64,000 bases of DNA from Argentina anserina (taxonomy: Eukaryota; Streptophyta; Magnoliopsida; Rosales; Rosaceae). The notes under the pieces are model-generated. The model had not been told where the DNA came from, searched no databases, and worked only from the letters and a program-made list of their open reading frames with translations. This document shows, in pieces, positions 59,285-64,000 of the stretch. Numbering within the stretch: the stretch's first letter is position 1; each line of letters starts with the position of its first letter. A program made the position numbers and the translations under genes. The DNA is taken from NCBI RefSeq assembly GCF_933775445.1, contig NC_065877.1, positions 21,886,001 to 21,950,000 of the forward strand, in the 5' to 3' direction.

Positions 59285-60370
59285 TAGTAGAAATTGTGCT
59301 TAACCATATGAGAGAGCTAGTGTTGCAAACTAGTGTTGTGTGATGCTGAGAAAAGGTTTTGGTCATCATCTTATACTGCTTCAATGGATACCAACTTACC
59401 TAGTTAATATAGTTATTTATTATTCGGTTTCGCCTTTTGTATTTGATTACATATGTGCTTATTGGTTACTTAACTCTAGGACTGATTATTACTGCAGATT
59501 ATAACAGAAAGTTTAACAATCTGTCCTTATAAAATCTCAGAGGCAGAGATACTTTGTAACTCATATATCATCATAGCATTGCTTACTTTCTTGTTGTTCT
59601 TCGATCAATCGATCATCCCAGTTCATTGTCATATTTTATTGAACTTCTGTGTTTTGGAAAGCAGTGGTCTTATAACTCTTATTCATGAAAAATGCAATCA
59701 CATGTGAACTTAACAACAGAAAAAGGCACACACCAATATCATCTGCAAATTATCTATTGCAACCGCAATGTAAAATGACGGTGTAAGTAGTAAAGCATAT
59801 TCTCTTGTTGCAGGATTTACATTAGTTCTCTTATATCTACAGGTTTCCTGCCATAATAAGTTATTGTGGAACATTTGGCTGATGCAAACACTATTATGGG
59901 CATGTGAATAAACTATCAAACCTGCGTCCATGGAAAGACTATATATAGCTCCCATATACAGAGTTCATTAATTGGGCGGGTTTGAACATCTTGCGTCGGA
60001 TGATGTACACACTTTGCAAGTAGAAAAACAATACTGTCCCGAAAGAAAAGATGAAACAGAGACTACAAAAATTCATATATACAGAGACTACAAAAATACA
60101 AAATAGATGAAACAAATGTCATGATGCATGTAAGTTTCACAGCTGTGTGCGCACATACACGCATGCATACATACTGTAACTAATAGAACTTCTATCTTCG
60201 TATAGGTAAGGAGATGATTATGTACATGCATAAAACTATTTGTCATCAATGTTTCTCTTACTTTCTAAGCTCCTGAAAGAGAAAAGAGTACGTAAACAGA
60301 AGTGTATTCAACAAGTGTTTGTACTTTTTTTTAACAATTGTTTGTACTGTTGTACCATTTTAGTCAATGT
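59285..60370. other. Spacer, no gene seen
   Basis: It holds the promoter of the secreted-protein gene at its left and the 3' flank of the next gene at its right. No other coding signal. Confidence 0.6.
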
Positions 60371-60853
60371 TTACTTAGCTGCAGTCTCAGCCTGCGCCTG
60401 TAATTCCTCAAGCAATTTGTCCTCAATCGGAGTATCGTAAACTTTGCCTTCGCCGAATCCACGTGGCTTCTTCTCCAGCCACTTCTTCATCTCCCCGAAC
60501 GGCACCAGGAGACCTTCGTCGTCGTCGTCACCGCCGCCGAGTCCCAATTCCAGCGCCTCATCTCCTCCGTCGTCCGCCTCGTCATCATCGGAGTCGTCGT
60601 CGATTTCGAGGAGCTTGTTGCCGCCCTTGCGCTTCTTCCGCACGGACTGGAGGCCGAACTTGCGGCTCTTCTGGGCGCGGAGGACGGGGAGGCAGTGGCG
60701 CGTGAGGTGGACGTGGGCGAGGAAGAGTGAGGAAGTGGGAAAGAAGCATAGCTGGGTCTTGAAGGAGGATGAGAGAGAAGGAGTGGTGGTGAAGAGAGAG
60801 ATGGAATTGGCGGAGGAAGGTGGAAGCTTTGCGGTGCTTATCATCTTTGCCAC
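60371..60853 (-). CDS. Conserved plant protein, probably plastid-targeted, function unknown
   Basis: A single-exon 160-residue protein. The first 55-60 residues are rich in Ser/Thr with almost no acids, typical of a chloroplast transit peptide. Then come a basic segment (SVRKKRKGGNK, about residues 70-80), a run of acids (DDDSDDDEADD, about 85-95), a glycine/acid stretch, and a C-terminal motif MKKWLEKKPRGFGEGKVYDT followed by EDKLLEEL. That last motif looks conserved and is the likely functional part. I recall it from uncharacterised plant proteins but cannot name a function. High GC in a gene-like frame supports it as real; the opposite-strand frames at 60444-60905 are its shadow. Confidence 0.75.
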   Translation of the reverse strand: MAKMISTAKLPPSSANSISLFTTTPSLSSSFKTQLCFFPTSSLFLAHVHLTRHCLPVLRAQKSRKFGLQSVRKKRKGGNKLLEIDDDSDDDEADDGGDEALELGLGGGDDDDEGLLVPFGEMKKWLEKKPRGFGEGKVYDTPIEDKLLEELQAQAETAAK

Positions 60854-60905
60854 TCAGTCTCTCTGGGTTTCTGTGCTACTGGGCTTTCTGAGTGATAACA
60901 TATAG

Positions 60906-61600
60906 TAAATTAAATAATAGGTAAACACTGTTCGATACTGTAGCTGCGTCATGAGCACGCTCGTCGATGTCGCTCTTCGTTGTTCTCAGTTAGTGGTGGT
61001 TGTCCGCATCCAAGCCACCTCACATCTCCACACCCACGCTCTACCGTTGCAAGGCCGCACAGAAGCTCCTTGCAAGGATGCAAATTCCAGCCAGTTTCAT
61101 AAGGATTTCATTTGTTTGAGTTGGCATTCAAAGATGCTTGTTTCTACCTCAAACAAATTTTCATCCATCACTCTGAGTATGCTTATCCAGGATGACTTGT
61201 TACAAATATAATAAATCGTATCAACCAATCAATTTGCAATTTTGGGATGATGTGCACTCAATGTGAGATCATTTTTGAGCGCTTTTGGAAATGGAATGAA
61301 GAAGCTCTAGTGATACATTCATAAGGGAGAGTTAAATAAGAAGAAATTGGTGTGGACATAGCAAACACAAGTTTTATTGATGAGAAGACTATTGCGCTAG
61401 TTAAAGATGGGATAAGTCTGTTGATCAAGATCGTTGTTAAAATTCTATGGTGATAGTTGTGAAGTGTTAGGACAATATTCTCTAAAGTTTAAAAATTTTC
61501 CGAGAATAAAGTGCTCAAGAAGTTTCGTAGATGTATTCTAGAATGTTTATAATTTCGCCTATGTTTTATCCATATATAACATGTTGACTATCAAGAGATT
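60906..61600. other. Spacer, no gene seen
   Basis: A short GC-richer open frame at 60951-61211 is not recognised. Possibly the promoter of the plastid-protein gene, otherwise unexplained. Confidence 0.45.
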
Positions 61601-61604
61601 TTTC

Positions 61605-61606
61605 TG

Positions 61607-61651
<45 letters not shown>
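61605..61651. repeat. (TA)n microsatellite, left of MITE copy C
   Basis: About 22 TA units. A matching (TA)n lies at 62057-62087, so the MITE seems to sit within one TA tract. Confidence 0.9.
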
Positions 61652-61657
<6 letters not shown>

Positions 61658-62053
61658 CATTCCACTAAGGGATCATTTTTTGAGTATTTTAACGGGATAG
61701 CTCATTCACCAACTTTTTGATTACATTTTCATATCTCCACCGTTCAACTTTAGAGTCTAATGTGTAGATCACCTTTGTAATTTTTCAGCCAAAATGGTGA
61801 TCGTTAAGGTATCAAACTTGGTGAAAACAATTGACGCACCAAATCTGTCATACAAGAACTGTTCATGTTTATAAGTTTAAATTCCAGTTTTGAATGCCTT
61901 AAACACCTCAATTTTGACTGAAATTGTGCAATGATGATCTATACATTAGATTCTAGAAGTTGAACGGTGGAGAATGAAAATATAATCGAGAAGTTGGTCA
62001 AGTGACTTATCCATTTTTTAAACCCAAAAAAGGGATCTCTCATTGAAAAGACC

Positions 62054-62060
<7 letters not shown>
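61650..62060. mobile_element. Hairpin MITE, copy C, inserted in a TA tract
   Basis: Inverted arms: TCAGAGTCATTCCACTAAGG on the left and the complement of CTCATTGAAAAGACCCTGA on the right. They continue inward through TTGATTACATTTTCATATCT and its partner, and through CCACCGTTCAACTTTAGAGTC and its partner. The core GATCGTTAAGGTATCAAACT with GAACTGTTCATGTTTATAAG parallels copies A and B. The target is TA dinucleotide sequence. Confidence 0.82.
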
Positions 62061-62088
<28 letters not shown>

Positions 62089-62120
62089 CAAATCAGAGAT
62101 TAATTACTTACAACTCTTAC

Positions 62121-62133
62121 GGCTCTGATACCA
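62121..62133 (-). promoter_or_regulatory. Primer-binding site for initiator tRNA-Met
   Basis: The minus strand reads TGGTATCAGAGCC, the standard complement of the plant initiator tRNA-Met 3' end used by many LTR retroelements and by plant pararetroviruses to prime reverse transcription. It lies about 300 bases downstream of the TATA box at 62432-62440. Confidence 0.85.
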
Positions 62134-62295
62134 GAGACCAAGGAAGCATGTATTATAAATTACTTGATTATTACTAGATGACAGTAATATTATAAAATTA
62201 AAACTAAATTAAACTTAAAGGTACTGGAGTGAGGAACTGATTGTGCAATGGAGGAACGCCGCCCATGGACAGCTCATACTTGAATCCGATATACC

Positions 62296-62440
62296 TTTAT
62301 TTGACTAAGAACTTATGCATGAATTACAAAGAAAGAACTATTACAATGAAGAAGCTCTCAGATTGTCCAGAGAGGGAGAGGAGAGGAATTTGAAAATTCC
62401 GGGGTGCCTTCTGATGGGGGAGAGAGCCTCCTTATATAAG
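62296..62440 (-). promoter_or_regulatory. Retroelement promoter and polyadenylation signal
   Basis: On the minus strand there is CTTATATAAGG (TATA box, 62440-62432), then a pyrimidine-rich leader start, and AATAAA at 62301-62296, about 135 bases downstream. A TATA box, a short terminally redundant stretch with AATAAA, and then a tRNA-Met site is the layout of both LTR R/U5 regions and the pararetrovirus leader. Confidence 0.7.
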
Positions 62441-62631
62441 AAAACGAATTTGCTTTTACTGTTGACTGTTGTTGAATAGTGGATTGTCTAGCATGTGAGT
62501 GAATAGTAAAAAGTGATTGTTCATGAATAGTGTTTTGCCGGGTGACTGTAGCTTCGGTGGAAAAGTTAATTATTGGTCTTGACTTTGATTGGGCTTGAGT
62601 TTTTGACTGGGTTTAAGACGTATTGTACTGT

Positions 62632-64000
62632 CTATAGTTCATACGGATCTTGACTGTCTTGGTAGTCAGCCCATCTGGTTGGTTGACTTGGGGCTGCTTC
62701 ACTGTGGACTTCTGATGATGAGGAGTAATTATCTTCATTATCTTTGGCTTCTGAAAGATTAGTAGTCTGTTGTGATAGAGTGACTGCTTGTTGAATGAGT
62801 TTCTCAGCCATTTTTTGTAGCTCTGATGCTGTGGTGGAGGTTGATTTTGAAGATGTAGATTTTTTTGACTTATTTTTCTGACTGGAAGAGGATGTTGCTT
62901 GGGCCGTGCTGGGTTGGCCTGAGCTTATTGCAAATAGCTGGTGGGCCAAAATGACTTCTGCAAGGGATGATTTAATTGTGACCTGACCATGTGTTGACTG
63001 GAGATTAACCGGAACTGTTTTAACTATAACTTGACCGAGAGGATTGTCTGCAAATTCTTTTTCAAATTGGGTGAGAATTATGTCGGTATTGAACTTGTCC
63101 CACCATTTAACTAGATAGTTTCTAGAATACAAATTTCATTGTGAAAGTCGTAATTCTATTTTAAGATCCAAGGGATTTTGTATTTTGATATGAACATGAG
63201 TGTTGGCTCAAAGTTGTCTTCGTAAGTAGTATGTGGAACTTAAACTTCAAATTTTTTTACTGCTGATTGTAGGGCAGGAGGAAGAATATCATAAGAAGCA
63301 CCATGGTACTCCCACCATTCTCCGAACCATAAAGGGAACTGGCAGATGAATTTACTGTCGAAATTGATAAACCAAGAGTGACTGAAATCTTGTTTTTGAT
63401 GGAAGAAAATTTTATTACAGGCATCAATATAATCATGGTAGGTACATTCGAAGATTGGGTGTTTGGAAAAAGCATCAAAACCCCAATTAGATAATGGGAT
63501 AACTTTTTTAATATAAAGGAAATGATAAAAAAATTTCTTTGTTGGATCTTGATTTTTATATATGACTTTAATTGAAATTGACTCAGAAGCAGTGAGAGAA
63601 TTGTGATAGAAAGATAATGGTTGATTGAGCCATAGAAAAGTTTCGCCATAGCAATTGGTGATTTTAACTGTATTAGGGACGGCTCAGCAAAGAAACAAAA
63701 TTCTCTAACCCTAAACTGATAAGGTGATGATTTTGGATGATGGACAAACGCCGGGGGAGGTGGAGTTGTCTGGAGTTTGAAAGGATCATATTCATTGACT
63801 AATGCTGACTGGTAATTGGGCCTAGGTTGACTGAGAGTAGTTCCTAGTGGACTGTATCTGTTTGTGACTGGCAGAAGAGTATGACCTGTATGAGGAACAA
63901 GACTAAGAGATGAGGATGACTTGGGGTTTTCATCTTTTATTTCATTTTTTCTGGTGATGGTGACTCAATGTTTACTATTTCTTTTCCGGCCATGTGGAAG
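62632..64000 (-). pseudogene. Decayed retroelement coat/gag-like region (LTR element or endogenous pararetrovirus), partial
   Basis: The minus strand, entering from the right edge, contains broken frames with segments seen in plant retroelement gag or pararetrovirus-type coat regions. These are TYHDYID and HSWFINFD near 63400, FPLWF..WW near 63310, and YLVKWWDKFN at the start of the frame 63132-62632, which ends in a Lys/Ser-rich then acidic tail. At least two stop codons (near 63233 and 63153) and several frame changes interrupt it, so it is not functional. No reverse transcriptase is in the window. It is followed within 200 bases by its promoter, poly(A) signal and tRNA-Met site. Which group it belongs to is unresolved. 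Confidence 0.65.

Noticed and set aside
60444..60905. Plus-strand frames over the plastid-protein gene
   Set aside because: Complement of a high-GC Ser/Asp-rich gene. The minus-strand frame has a transit peptide and a conserved motif.

Overview
The window is nuclear DNA of a flowering plant, almost certainly a dicot. It has intron-rich genes with GT-AG introns, an AT-rich background, plant-only gene families, and several kinds of plant transposable element. The gene set and repeats would fit Rosaceae, but that is only a guess. There are no prokaryotic signals and no CRISPR array, and I recognised no tRNA or rRNA gene.

Host genes, left to right: (1) the first two exons of a cinnamoyl-CoA reductase gene (CCR1-like, minus strand, running off the left edge), with two AC elements beside its TATA box; (2) a complete 13-exon PDS5 cohesin-cofactor gene at 28373-38266 (minus strand, 940 residues, three AT-hooks and a Tudor domain); (3) the small-subunit ribosomal protein gene RPS12 at 53761-55505 (minus strand), whose last intron has lost its expected acceptor; (4) a secreted, possibly prolamin-like/ECA1 small protein at 58871-59284; (5) a plastid-type protein of unknown function at 60371-60853. 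A doubtful gene remnant lies at 45746-46255.

Most of the rest is mobile DNA, and much of it can be delimited to the base by target-site duplications (TSDs). Region 4800-9235 is a decayed DUF4283/zinc-knuckle gene of LINE-ORF1 type, split by a 3.1-kb solo LTR (5793-8880, TSD TAAAC). A second solo LTR of the same family lies in the opposite orientation at 9637-12041 (TSD AAATC). Region 12899-21817 is an 8.9-kb Mutator-like element with about 0.5-kb terminal inverted repeats and a perfect 9-bp TSD. It carries a GC-rich putative gene fragment and a 5'-truncated Athila-type Gypsy element that ends in an LTR. A small hAT-like element (22808-23373) and a 1.3-kb solo LTR (24576-25899, TSD TTTCT) follow.

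Region 41640-42830 holds exon fragments of at least two unrelated genes, a VPS4/SKD1-type AAA ATPase and a UBC6/UBC32-type ubiquitin-conjugating enzyme. Introns are still present, so this looks like DNA-level capture. It is followed by four tandem copies of an approximately 0.5-kb repeat (43460-45460). Three diverged hairpin MITEs of one family occur at 52900-53280, 53890-54290 (inside RPS12 intron 3) and 61650-62060. A 1.0-kb retroposed element with poly(A) and a 13-bp TSD lies at 57705-58714. The right edge carries a decayed retroelement or endogenous-pararetrovirus coat/gag-like region, followed by its promoter and an initiator-tRNA-Met primer-binding site.

The genes show no sign of acting in one pathway. 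No wholly new protein system was found. The strongest unusual items are the delimited composite MULE, the captured-exon mosaic, the paired solo LTRs and the RPS12 splice-site change.
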